Below are positions 23,698 through 35,849 of a stretch of 64,000 nucleotides of DNA, piece after piece. This DNA comes from Phoronis australis (Eukaryota; Phoronida; Phoronidae). The DNA lies in NCBI GenBank assembly GCA_002633005.1, contig NMRA01000206.1:207250-271249 (forward strand), given 5' to 3'. Numbering within the stretch: the first letter of the stretch is position 1; every line of letters starts with the position of its first letter. A model generated the notes under the pieces. The model worked only from the letters and a program-made list of their open reading frames with translations, did not search any database and was not told where the DNA came from. Position numbers and translations under genes: made by a program.

Positions 23698-26600
23698 GTA
23701 AGAATCAAAACTCAGTTTTTCACTCATTGTCTGTTGTCTATCAAAATATTGGACACGAAAAGCTTAGGTTGCACATGAGTGTGTGTGTGTGGCCAATACG
23801 CTTTACATGTAACCACTAACTTGTTTTGCCAAGTGTTCAAACAAGTTAAAGAAAAATTTTGAGTTTTGTTCGATGGACCTGCTAGCAAAAAAATACGCTG
23901 CATCTCTTCCCCCTACCCACTCCGAAGTCTGGCTACTGGGCTCTCAGTCATCGCCTAAAAGTGGTTCTACTTTTTGAAGCTTTCTGGTCAATTTGGAAAA
24001 TTTAACTTACTTTAAAAGGTACTCTGAATCTTTTAGTCAATTTCTATACGAATGAATTTAAGTTACAAAACAATGCTCGTCGCACCAGGCGTAGTGACGC
24101 ATTGAAGAAGTTTCGAAAACGTCACCTTGCCTTTCAGTTCAGGGTAAAGTTAAGTAACTCTAGAATCTCATTAGGACTTCGCTAGGAAAGCAAGACTTCG
24201 CGAGGTAGTGCGACACGTGTATATTGCCGTGTATTCTGTACATGTATGAGAGCACATGATTTCTCTGGCAGCAAGACAGGTACTGAACTCTACCTCAGTT
24301 GTAAAGTGCACCGTCTAGCCGAGACCCTTGTCTTGTCTTTGACTTACGCAATGATGCCAGCTTCTAATAACAGTGGCGGTTCAGCCTCTCAGACAAACAC
24401 AGCATGCGCATTGCGTCTTGCTCAAGGGGTCACACTAATATTTTAAGATTTTCCAAATTTGTCAAAACCGCCTTCAAAAAGGTGACGTTAATTCCCAGTC
24501 ATACATACATGTATAGGTTGTACAACGTACGAATCGAGATTAATAACACACTGGTACAAACACGTACGTTGTATAACCTATTTATCCTATGCGCCCCGCT
24601 TGTTTTGGTGTCATTTGTTATCTTCTATCAATGATGATCGCAGATCGCGTGACACGTATACGTGCACGAAACTTTTTTATGAATGATTTTTGCAGCCTGA
24701 ATGTCACGGCAGTCAAGTTGTATTTTACACCAGCTACAGGGTTGGGGCCTGGTGCATATCTGCGATTTTCGTCTTTGGAAATATCTGTGCAGGACACCTA
24801 GACGTTGTGGATGATGCACGTTCAGACGCTTCTTAAAAATGCTCTTTGCGCGCGGTTCTTATAATTTTTAAGGTAGAAAGTATTCCGAAATTTATCGTAA
24901 AATTGACAAAAACACAGTGTTTACAAAAGTTGCAGTTTTGCTTCTGGGCTCGACGTATTTTGATTGTTTTGAGAATGAATTTAGAAATTGACTCACATTT
25001 GACCCTAAAGAACCTCAACTAGTGTAGTGCAATACATGTACATGTAGGTCACCAAAAGGAGGCATGCAGTGGTAATGTATATTGCTTTCCTAATCCCAAA
25101 TGTATTGTGGCAAGTTCGAGATTTTTTTGTGATTTAAGTGCTCTGCTCAGGTGCAAAATTTCAAGTTTATTAAGAAACATTGTCAACAATATTTTCATTT
25201 CACTTTTTTGTTTAGTTTTCAGAACTCATGTCATAGTATTGGCATGTGAAAATATTGCGCACGGAGCTGAACTCAAAGTGATGCTATATACATATAAATA
25301 CATACATACGTACGTACGTACGTACGTTACTACTATGTGTAGTGTATTGTGTGCACAGGAGGGAGTTTTGGAGATAAGGAAGGCAGGCGTATTCAACGCG
25401 TGTTGAATATGGAAAATCCATATTCAACGCGTGCTGAATATGGAAAATCCATATTCAAGGCGTGTTGAATATGGAAAAGTAGTTCTTCCATATCAAACCT
25501 CAAAATACGACCCGTATTTCATGGCCATACAATCACGCGTATAGGATAAATAGAGATTATTACATGGCGAAGTCGTTATCCCCCGTTATCTAGAGCCGGA
25601 GGGTGATAATTCTCCAAAATCCACGAGGGCTCTAGATAATGGGGATAACGACTGAGAACATGTAATAATCTATTTATACCACATACTGAACGAGAAACAT
25701 TGCAATGAATCGATCTACGTTTCTCGACTCGCCTCGGCTTTGTAACTACTTTCTATTTCAGAGGCCCGGGGTTGGAGGTCGTGACCTTTTAAGAAAAGCC
25801 GAGCTATTTTTGTCAAATAATGCTTATACTCAAAACCAATTGAAAATTTAAACAAAATAGAAATAAAGTGAATCTATATATTAAGGTTTAGCAACTATTA
25901 TAGATTAATACACATTTTATGCCGCTAAGCTTCGACCGGGTAAATATCGTATGCTAAAGTAGGTTACCACTAGTAAGTGACTATAATGCTCAAGTCAAGG
26001 GATACCGACGACACGATACTCGCATTCAAATTGGATATCGGTGATTTACAAGTGAGAGAACTCGAGAGAAAAATTTCACTCAATCAAAATATCGTTTTTA
26101 TGGAAATTATGCGTCTTATTTTTCAAAGCGTATAAATGTCGTTGGAATGCCCTTTGCTGAACATGCGATTGTTGCGCGTGCTTATAAAAGTATTCAATTT
26201 TCACGTTCAATGACGTCAGCCGCTGAGTGGTGAAGTGGTAAAGTCGGCGACTTGAAACTCTTGATGCCCGTTCGAATCCGGCCACGTCAAGATGTTATCT
26301 CACTAGTGAGATAGCTTTATGGGTTATTACACGGTTTTTTCTGCCATTCGAGGCTAAATTGTGGTATACAAATGTAAATATTACATTTTACTCGTATTGC
26401 ATTCAACTGAATTAATTAACCTACAGATGGATTTCACTGTGGGACCAGTAGTTCATACCATTCAACATTCGAGAAAGTTCGATTACGTAAAGATAGACCT
26501 TTGACAAATCGCTAGAGTCAGGAGATTATTAGTGCCGTTGCAGACTCCTTTTAATCGCAAACTGTAGTAGAATAGTGAATAACTCGACTTAGTAGCAGCG

Positions 26601-28386
26601 TTGTGTTGTGTTGTGGACTGTCTCGGTCCGTCAGTGAGATGGTTGTATTCGGTAACTAAGTGTGGAACACTCAATTACTCTAGTAAAGCAACTGGCAGTA
26701 GCAAGATGAGGACTGTCTTTATTAGACAAGTGAACGGATTTATATACAAGTCACTAGTATGTGGGTTGCATGCACCAAATTTTATGATTCAATATCCTAC
26801 AGGAAAAAACAGGAAGCAACTATAAGAGCTTTCACAACGATCATTCTGAACTATTCTGTTGTGTTTGCCATACATGTATATGGTAATGGTCAGCTGTCTT
26901 TAGGCTATGTTTATGTGAATGACCATTACGCAATCTTGTTTACTACAGAGATCATCAAAACATGTGTGGATGCACCGGATGGGTTTGTCGGTGACTCAGC
27001 TGACAGCCAAAACAAGTTTCTATAAACACAAACAATTGGCTAGCAAAGAAATAATATCAATAAGTAATAACACTATCAAACTAACGTGCGAAGAATTTTA
27101 TATGTATTATGAATGTCAAGGATTTCATGACACAAACATACCACTGGCGGATCTAGAATGACGCGAGGAGGTGGGGAGTAAACCAGTTTTCAAAGGAACT
27201 ATGTTCGGCTAACCCCTGATAACAGAATGTCAACAGCGTTTTTCTTGGCTAGCTCGAAGGGCTGATGCCCGTAACCACTAAATACGTGTATGAATTTCTC
27301 CCGATTTTGCACATAATAGAAGGTGCGGTTCTCTTTCTAGCTATTCCGTGTGGTGTCTTTGAGCTAATGGTGCTTCCTGTGTTACGCGCAAGAATGTCAA
27401 AGACCGTTTCCCAAGCCCAGCAAGGTACACGAGTATCAGACCACGAACTCTTACCACGGCCGCAGGAATCTCTCAAAGCATTAAACATGATCCGCCTCGA
27501 GGTTATGTAGGACCATACAAAAATATCTAAATTTGTTGAAGTTCAGAATACCATGTCCCAGAAATGACTGATTAGATTCGTATGAAACTCCCAGATACTA
27601 TACTTTTTGCATAGTTCTCCAAACTACCATTAGGAATTGTTTTGATGGTCAACTTTAAAGTGAGGGTCTACTTCATGGCTGTTACAATTTTCATGAAAAA
27701 AAATGTTAATTTGCGTAAAACGAAAACGAAGTGACAGAACTCTAACACCGTTTTTGATATTTCATCTTGAGTATTCATATCAAATAAAATTTGGTCATGT
27801 GTTATTGATACCACTGTTTTCCTTTCAGTTACATGTACATTTCTTTTTGCTAACTTATACGCGATCCAATTAACGACAGATTTGTAAAATGTCAAACAAG
27901 GGAAGTCTTCATGCTTTCAACTTTCAGGGAATATTACTGACTTAAAATCTAGAAGTTTATAGATATTTGGATAAATGTGCACACCTGTTAATAGCACCCT
28001 ACTTAACCATAAGTATTCTCTGTGCGGCGGGGTAAGGATTTCTCGTATTACGCATTACGTTCCGTGATTCGCGACCACTGGTAATGTTTGGTTATCAAGG
28101 TAGTGAAATTTAAACATGTTTTCATATAATTCACCTGCTTACTTGGTTTAATCCATCAGACAATGTGCATTCAATTATTTGTTTTCTTTCGCTCACAGGC
28201 AGCCTGTTTTCCGTGATAGCTTGTATCGACACCATTGTCCAATTTCTGGGTAACCTTATTTGGAACCTCATCTTCTCACATACGTTGCTGATTTATGAAG
28301 GAATCGTCTTCTTCATTATGGCCGCTATGATTTTATGTGGGGCCACAATTGTCTGGTACGTGAACAAAAACAATTTTTCTTATTAA
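22497..28386 (+). CDS. SLC46-like major facilitator transporter, whole gene (3 exons, 517 aa)
   Basis: The spliced exons 22497-23697, 27260-27424 and 28199-28386 total 1554 nt, with both introns in phase 1, and give 517 residues ending in TAA. The protein is a 12-helix MFS carrier of the plasma or lysosomal membrane. Helix 1 is about residues 55-78. A loop follows with N-glycosylation sequons at N96 and N103, and helix 2 is near 122-143. The cytosolic MFS motif A, GFTDKRGRR, is at 143-151. A VPET motif follows helix 6 at 267-270, with a central loop at 270-300 and six C-terminal helices. The RYTMFGVARTRAM and PVLRARMSKTV segments are typical of SLC46 (proton-coupled folate transporter family). 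Human members carry folates or muropeptides; the substrate here is unknown. The start at 22497 is the first ATG after an in-frame stop. An alternative start is M28 (22578). Confidence 0.88.
25304..25327 (+). repeat. TACG microsatellite in SLC46-like intron 1
   Basis: About six copies of a self-complementary ACGT tetranucleotide, preceded by CATA units. Confidence 0.85.
25391..25477 (+). repeat. 31-bp tandem repeat of palindromic units
   Basis: Nearly three units start at 25391, 25422 and 25453. Each holds the palindrome CATATTCAACGCGTGTTGAA or a one-base variant, followed by a spacer GGAAAATCC that is itself palindromic-like. The array lies in intron 1 of the transporter, just upstream of the foldback element at 25539-25679. 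Confidence 0.8.
25539..25679. mobile_element. foldback MITE-like element in SLC46-like intron 1
   Basis: Two arms of about 55 bases pair across a short centre. The outer parts read ATAAATAGA...TTATTACATG on one side and CATGTAATAATCTATTTAT on the other; the inner parts read GTCGTTATCCCCCGTTATCT and its near-complement ending at ...GATAACGACT. The structure is that of a small hairpin transposon. No coding capacity. A target-site duplication is not obvious. Confidence 0.7.
26214..26290 (+). repeat. tRNA-like SINE head or tRNA-Ser pseudogene
   Basis: An A-box-like TGGTGAAGTGGTAAAG is followed about 35 bases later by a good B box, CGTTCGAATCC, with a CGACTTGAAA segment between them that resembles the anticodon loop of tRNA-Ser(TGA). 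Acceptor and anticodon stems do not pair convincingly, so it is not called a functional tRNA. It lies in intron 1 of the transporter. Confidence 0.5.
27136..27180 (+). repeat. hAT-like terminal fragment
   Basis: CACTGGCGGATCTAGAATGA followed by a G-rich stretch matches the terminal pattern of the GGGGCGGATCCAG repeat family at 53830 and 38112. Only one end is visible. Confidence 0.3.
27260..27424 (+). CDS. SLC46-like gene, exon 2 (residues 401-455)
   Basis: Acceptor CTCGAAG at 27259. The exon begins in phase 1 (completing Gly401) and ends CAA G at a GTACAC donor, also phase 1. It encodes one transmembrane helix and the LRARMSKTV cytosolic motif that aligns with the conserved SLC46 segment before helix 11. 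Confidence 0.85.
28199..28386 (+). CDS. SLC46-like gene, exon 3 (residues 456-517)
   Basis: A strong pyrimidine tract and CACAG acceptor precede GC AGC CTG, completing Gly456. The exon encodes GSLFSVIACIDTI, typical of the helix 11 start in SLC46, then the last helix, and ends TAA after an NNFSY tail. Confidence 0.88.
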
Positions 28387-28702
28387 TTCATTGTCACGGT
28401 GACAATTCGTTAGTTGGTAAGTATAGCAAAGTTACACCGCAGTTGTTGTGGCTGCCAATGATGATCACGTGATTTTTACGATGCTGCCGCGTATTCGAAA
28501 GCCAGGAGTCCCGGCTCAGTATTTCCGAACCGGTCCGTCAATCAAATACGTTCTGGAATAGTGTTGCATCAAATCCATTAACCAAAATATTTCCATTGGT
28601 TTTCCGGATGATATTATAGTCATTTAAATTGAGACAGATGACACTTTTGATCACTTAACAGCTAGCCTGCAGAAGAATCGCTATTTTCCGAAAAACCAAC
28701 AT

Positions 28703-28708
28703 AATAAA
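28703..28708 (+). terminator. possible poly(A) signal of the SLC46-like gene
   Basis: AATAAA lies about 317 bases after the TAA of the transporter, the first good match downstream. Confidence 0.4.
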
Positions 28709-31049
28709 GTGGGCTTTACCGCAAGGAGGCACTAGAGTACACGTGCATGTATCTATCAGCCCACGAGCGACTAGTGGCGTCACCTGCAGTGGAACCTGTC
28801 TACATGTTCCACCTTTTATAGCGATTCAATATTAGAAATTATTACACCAGTGTAAGTGTCAACATACTCTATTCACTCAGTTTGAATCAGAGAATAGCAG
28901 AATACCAGTGGCTATACTCTCAAAAATTTATAAATCCCAAGATTAGGCTGCAGTGTAACATCTGAGTGTAACAGTCAGCTCCATGTATTCTCAATGCACG
29001 GGGTCTGAAATCTTGCGCACAAGCCTCGACGTCCCTTATTCACTAACGACGCCTGCCGAGTGAGCTTGTTTTACTGGCGTCTTCTCATTATCGTTGTTTT
29101 GTCCTTGGAGCTAGCACTCTCTGAACTACACCCAAAAATAGGCCTACTCATCGCACCAAGAAGTACTGGACGAATATATTGAATCACTGGTGGGTAGTAC
29201 GAAAATACAAGAATGTCCATTCCAAATAAGTATACGAGACGCTGACTTGTCGATCGCATCCAAAAATATTCAAGGCCCTTAGTAAAGGTTTTGATATTAT
29301 TTTGCATTGCTATTCCACATCCACCCGTCTGCGTCTATAAAATTGTCGGCAAATTCAAATGCAACATGTGACTTGACCTTTGCCCTCCGCGCCCATAAAA
29401 CGATACCTACGCTGACAAAGAACTGATGCAATGTTGAGGAACACTGAGTATGATCAGACCTTCGTTTAAAACAATTGAGAATTCCAGTTTGATATTGCGA
29501 ATTGACGACTTCTTAACTTCGGACGAGTTTGAGTAGCCCGCGCTCTGAATGCAGTCAATTTATTGTTTCTGCGACCATCGCTGCTCCAAAATTAACTTAT
29601 CACAGCTTGATGCTTCCTGACGTTGAAATTATCTTTAATCGCTGTCTCATTATCATCAACAAACAATTAAAGCATGAACAGAAATGTTGCGGTGCATAAA
29701 GAGCTTAATGACGCGGTCTTCTTGTCTGAAAATGTTTGTAAAGTAAACGTCTTTAATTAGCTTGAGTGAACGGTGGTTTATTTTTCTAAGCTAATAACTG
29801 TACGGCTGACTTGACTGCTGGATCTGTTGAGTCCTTCCACAACCGAACAGCCAGCGTGCTGTTAGTCAAGAAGTGGCAAGGGTATACCGTGGTACAAACA
29901 TGGCTACTACTTCACAACCTACAGGTGTCATGTCGGCGGAAGGGACAACGAAAAAAACAACCAAATGAAAGCTGCATTTTCTTCACATAAATGACATGCA
30001 TGTGTGTTCAGTAAATGCACAGAATAGTAGTTTTTGTTAATATCCTGAATCAGTTCAAATGATTATATATTGTTATTAACAAACTGAATGTCAATTTTAT
30101 TGTTGGTGTGCACGGTCGCTGACGCCGCTTTGGATGCTTTTGAGAACGAACTGCAACGCCATCTTAAAGTGTGCTGACTCAGCGTCATTTTTGCTTCTAG
30201 TGTCTACAACCAATTGTTTCCAAGTGTGAAAGAGACTCTTCGCGGATACGAGACTTTACCTGACGGGTCCTTCGACACACTGGCGTCATCGGCAAGCGCG
30301 AGTCCACATGAATCCCGGCCACTTGTACAATAGAGGGCTTTAGATTCTATACAAAACTAGCACGTCTACCTTTCGTTTTAATTAAAACACCACGTGATCG
30401 GTTTTTGACATTGCCGTAAGATGGTAAACGTAAAATCAAAAGTTTTCTATGAGTAAGATGGTCGACAAACATAACTTAAAAACTTATACTTTCTTTTGTT
30501 AATCAAGTGACAATTTGTCATTTAAGAACCTTGACAAACGACTTTTGATTCGGCTTTTGACAATCATTGCGAAATTATTCAACCCCCTGGTCTGTTGCTG
30601 ACTCGGTCAAAATTGATCTCCAATCCAGTTGCCGAGGTGCACTCCCCATGGTTCTTACTCAAACATATGCCCTGTACTTACGTGTGGTACGGCAGCCAGC
30701 TCTGACCCAGCAATGCGGACCATCAATATTACTATCACCATTGCTGTGGAGTGAAAACTACGCGCTATACAGTACTACTATAACCGTACATGTACTCACC
30801 TGCCGTACAATTAGCACTCACTTTGCTCGACTGCTTTTAAAGTATATCAAATATCAATTACGCTTTCGAGGTACAAATAAAACTATTGGTAGCGTATAAA
30901 TATAATACACTTTTAATCGAGCACTGTTGTTTTTACTTTTAGTTTTGAACAACAAATAAAAGCAAAGGCAAAAGTAAACAAAAACAATTATAAAGTTCTC
31001 TAATGACGCCACTCGTGCTTCAGAAGCAATAATACCATGATTCCGGCAT
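28709..31049. other. intergenic, nothing firmly recognised
   Basis: An ATG-started minus-strand frame at 29071-29307 encodes an aromatic, hydrophobic 78-residue peptide with no recognised motif or splice context. It is not called. The rest shows nothing. Confidence 0.35.
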
Positions 31050-31190
31050 GGGCGGCGCAGCCATGAAATTAATAAGAGGAGGCTTTAGCCCCCCGCCCCA
31101 GCCCCTATGGTGCACCCGCCATGTGACATTTCGGACCCAGAATTGAACTAAGTGGGGCTACAGCCTCCAGCTGCCCATGTCCGACGCCAG
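31050..31190. repeat. GGGCGGCGCA repeat, copy 1
   Basis: The segment starts with GGGCGGCGCA and holds G/C-rich text (GGCTTTAGCCCCCCGCC) resembling the element at 39390-39537. The match is partial and boundaries are uncertain. Confidence 0.35.
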
Positions 31191-34100
31191 GAAGTCGTAC
31201 TGTGTAGGACACCGACTACAGTGTATGCAACGCTAGTTTTTTTGTGATTTTTACAAATCACCAATTCTTACCGTTGTTTGCCAGCTATTCGATGAAATTA
31301 TGGTCGGTATCTTTAACATTTAAATGCCCTTAAAATACCGTGTAAGCTATCTATTGCCGGGGTGAACAACACCAACAGAACGTTGGTCTGCGACCGTCGG
31401 GGTTGCGGATACGATTCCGCCTTGGAGTTGAGCTCAAAAAGCGCTTTAGTCGCCGATAAGGGTACTTCGAAATAAGTTTTTTCCCTCTCGCGCAACCGAG
31501 AGTAAAATAAGTGCGCGACTCAAAACATGTATTTTAAATCTGACATATGTTCCATAATGAAAACGAAAATGAACTCGGGTTAATAGTGAAAAAAGATATT
31601 TTACCGACCTACCCACCCATCACAGAGCAGTGAGGAGGCGGAGGTGGGAAACGAAAAATAGCGAGGGCACGTCTAGACCATTTGGTGTAAATATTAAAAA
31701 CAACATGAGGCTTAACGGAACGAATGAAACCGCTTATACTTTACTTGGATCTATAGCAATGAACCGGTGGAATCAGAGACATTAAGTGCAAGAAATTCAA
31801 GCGACTTGCAACGGCATGACTGTTCGCTTCAATGTCACGCTGTGCCGGGATAAAATGGTCGAACTTATAATCTGGGCAGCAATTCGTATTAACAGTGGTC
31901 TGTTACCAAATCCAGGACAAAGAAGGGGCAGCAAATTTATGAGCCACACGCTCCGTCCTGACCCTGTAACTGTTGCATACATGTACAAACTGACCGTCCA
32001 GCACAGCTCAAACCAAACCTAGCGGTGCCATTAACTGTACACTTATTGAAACCGAAAACCCCTAACTGAAAATTCTCTACGATCATTAACATGTCGTAAT
32101 TAACTCCATCACGTGTGGACGTGTAAGTTTTAGAGTGCAACCATGAGACTTAGAACGGGCACGAACATTTTAATAATGACTTACCGTTAGTTCCTGCAAG
32201 AAGTTGAGTCCCGTTGATTGCATTCCGCAATTGTCCTCGTCATTATGAAGATTAAGCAGTATGGCTTTTTCCGCTGCGTCACGAGGGCCTCGTGTTTCTC
32301 TTACAACTGGTGGACGAAACACTGACAGTCTGGAGTGCATCGTGCTTCGCGCACATCAAAATATTTACGCAGGAGTGCACCGCATCGGGTGACCAACAGA
32401 CAACGAGTCTAGCGAAAGATAGTTGAAATCACACAGTGCTGTTCCATCCACTCGCCTACAAGCCACAGGTCTTGTTATTTGCATATTCCACTATTAAAAA
32501 ACGATTGCGTACTATTTGGAATTGCTACAATTCTTGATTTGTTTACACTTTTTAATTGTATCAGATGTGGTGCTTTCTATAAAACCGCAATTTATATGCA
32601 AATTGTCGCTTTTCTGGTTATACTTGTACACACAGTCTCCGGAAGCCACTACGTGGCGCTTGCTGCAAATTTAAGTATTCACGGTTTTAATCAGACATTG
32701 CATCTTTGATGTCTCATATTCCTCATGTGTCAAGTCGAACAAGGAAATAATAACACAGGGTACGTCGACAAAAGCTGTACAATATTAAACATGTGAAAAA
32801 TATTTCCAGGTGATCAGTGCAATGGGCCCGCCACATGCGAGGCCTGCGCACGTCTGATACAACGTGTATCAGACCGCCTGCAATTATTTTTTTAAACATG
32901 TGAACAAGATTCAAGTGACTAGACAAACTTTTCAATCACATTGATGTCGACAAACTGTACTTAGTTGGGAGATAAAGACAAAAAAACAGTTTTGTGTCTC
33001 ATTTACCATTCAGAGCCAGCTGTCAATGTGCACCCAGTAGTGTGAAATATTCCTCATATAAATGCGTTATCACTTTTTCGTTTTACCATTGACCTTTCTC
33101 AAACATCTTCCTTGTTGCAATCTGTTGGCATCATGTGTAGACTCGGGCAAATTTAGTACGTTAGCCGCACTAAAGATACGATCATGCTTTGCTTTAGGTT
33201 TCCATTTTGTTAGGAGCTGTATAATGGTGTAACAATAACAGCAGGGACCCTGTCAGAGCAGTTGGGTTCCTCCTACATTCTCAAAACGGGCAAACCTGAA
33301 CGGGAACCAGTTAAACGTTGCGGACACCAGTTAGAATCTGAGCAACAGTCCAATTGGTCGACAATGCTCGTTTCATTTAGAGGCAAAAACAACTTCCGAC
33401 GAATCAGAACTACCTAAGTTAGCGTTGTAGGGCCTATACATGTATATCAAAATTATCGTGATTAAATCATTAAATTTTAATGGCGATACAAGCCCACTAC
33501 GCGTGCACATGAGCTTTGATATTACGACGTGCTTTTTATGATTTAACTTTAACCCTAGGCTCATGAGGAACACATATAGCTGCCATGCTTGTACGAGATG
33601 CGTCAGTGAAACCACTCGCAATAACAGAATAACAGGATCTCATCAACATCTGAGTACAGTAGGATAAAATCAGATTGGTTAATTCAGGGGCGTGAACATT
33701 GGTCCCCTCGAATGTTATGGCGTTCAGGGGCAGTTCGAAATTTTGAAAAAGAGTTGGAACTGTAATGACTAGAGCTTAGAAACTTCTATAGCTTGGGGAC
33801 TCCAACAATTTTATCATTTACCTTTTAACATGTAGAAAATGTTCCATTCAATATGTAGGACAAACTCAACATAATGTACAAACTCGGTTTCATAATCTTA
33901 GATTGAACATAAACATAATACATAAAAACATTTCTGACAATATAGGTAATCATTTCAATTCCAAAAATAACATAATCTACAAGATCTTTCTGTACAAATA
34001 ATAGAGAAACTCCAATGTCCCAGTACACATCACATACTCAAAAGAAAACAATTTTGGATAGATAAGCTTAACACACTTGCACCCAATGGATTAAACATAA

Positions 34101-35587
34101 GGACTTCTTAAATCATATCCTTAAATTACATTTTCCGCAACAATTTATCATGTTCATTACGCCAAATATCAGATGTCATATGGTGTTTGATTTTACTTTA
34201 TTTCTATTTCTGTTGACAAAGGATGTTATGATATCCGAAAATTTCAGTGATCCGTTATTTGTTGTTTTATTTACGAGTATTTATACTACTCAGTTTCGAC
34301 ACACAAGTGAATCCTTTAGAGGATCTGGATCGCCTCTTTTAGTTTCATATTTATTTTCTACGTAAGAAAATGCTAAGGATGACTCTGATTAAAAATAGGT
34401 CGAGTTTTGGTGCCAAATACAAGCAACATTATTGTAAAGGTTTAGTGCATTAACAACCACTATCCAACAAACCTGGCATAGGGTCTAATCTTTTTACTTG
34501 GAATCGATGTTTATTTCTAGGCATTTGCTATTCTACCTTTGTGCGATATTAAGACACGTGACTATTACTTAACGCCCGATTACATAATCGCTTACGTGGA
34601 TTATTTTCTAGTCGTGATTTGCACTTGATGGTTCCAGCATTAACGTTAAACGTTCGAGTCTGATCTCGAGTTTTTGCTCGAGTTTGTTAGCTCATCAAAT
34701 GCAAGTTTGGATTAGAAACTCACATTCAAAAACCATTAATGCACGCTAGCACAGACTGGCTAGTGGTCACGTATCTTTGCACAATACAGCAAAAAATGCC
34801 AAAACTTAATTGCGCATTCTATTTCCAGTACAAATATTACAGCCCAGCCCCGGGGCCTGGCTGCATAAAAGTTATAGGACAGATAGCTGCAACGATGTCG
34901 TCACCACGCGTCAGGTTGCCATTGCTTATGAATGCAATAATCAAGCGAGTCCATTTTTTATTTTTTGCCACCCAGTCCTGATGTGCGGAGACGGACCTTT
35001 GTGCTACATTTTCTACAGTCAGAGAACTGTGCAAAATTTGAGCTTAGGATAGACTAGATGATGAGAAAATCTCGTTCTGGCGAGCTTTGAATGCTTTGAG
35101 TAACTCAGTTGTGTACATTTAACTCTTATTAAGTGCATTTGTCATTCTTCTGCACTTAAATTCAAACCTTGAGTTATTCTCTAACTTTTGTGCCATCCAG
35201 CATTTTGGGTCACCGGGAATGAGAAAAACACAATTTCTTCCTTGCAAAACTATTACTTGGCACTCAAATTCCACACAGAGTACATGTGTTTTTGAACAGT
35301 GCTACTATATTTCCCACTACAACGCGGATGCTGGACGACAGCAATAGAATTTGGACAGTGTCGCCATCTCTTGGAACGTTAACAGATAACCTTGTCCCAT
35401 AATTCAACATTTTATTCTCACCAATCGATCATTTCAGTAAAGGTCCAAACACACTCGCGTGACAGATTGGTCAGGCAGACAGAGTGGTCGCGAGCTTCTT
35501 GCAGCTAAGGAACTCACTTCGGTCCTAGTCTAAAATCGTTGCCTCGTCTCCGATAGGCCTACCTTGTTGATACAGCCGTGTTTTATG
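31191..35587. other. intergenic, nothing recognised
   Basis: No gene supported. One 10-bp-arm hairpin with a 3-base loop (GTCTGATACA ... TGTATCAGAC) lies at 32852-32874. Confidence 0.35.
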
Positions 35588-35593
35588 TTTATT
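35588..35593 (-). terminator. possible poly(A) signal of the CYP4-like gene
   Basis: AATAAA on the minus strand lies about 100 bases after the TGA of the P450 gene. Confidence 0.5.
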
Positions 35594-35691
35594 GGGTGTG
35601 GGGTAGTGACATTTTAAAACCTGAATATCGATAATGGCGCAAATTGTTAAGTAAGGAAATACAATAGACTATTGCCGTTTCATCCAAAATT

Positions 35692-35849
35692 TCATCTTCT
35701 GGAAAGTTTCACTAGAAGACCTCGTTTTGGTTTGATGATCAAATCTGGTGTGATAGCCATTTCCTTTTCCGTTTGCGCAGATTCAATACTGAACTTCCGC
35801 AAGATGTGGCTCAGCATAATCTTTTCCTCCCGCATGGCGAAATTTTGAC
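35692..35849 (-). CDS. CYP4-like gene, exon 12 (residues 458-509 and stop)
   Basis: CATTCTAG acceptor (phase 1) begins GQNFAMREEKIMLSHILRKF, the L-helix after the haem loop, and ends KPKRGLLVKLSRR then TGA. The length is normal for the CYP4 C-terminus. Confidence 0.95.

Noticed and set aside
23698-23819. Extension of SLC46-like exon 1 to the end of its open frame
   Set aside because: A consensus GTAAGA donor at 23698 and the in-phase continuation of the family in exons 2 and 3 show the tail is intronic.
25391-25477. CRISPR-like array
   Set aside because: The units are contiguous tandem palindromes without unique spacers, in animal DNA.
26214-26290. Functional tRNA-Ser gene
   Set aside because: The boxes are good but acceptor and anticodon stems do not pair.
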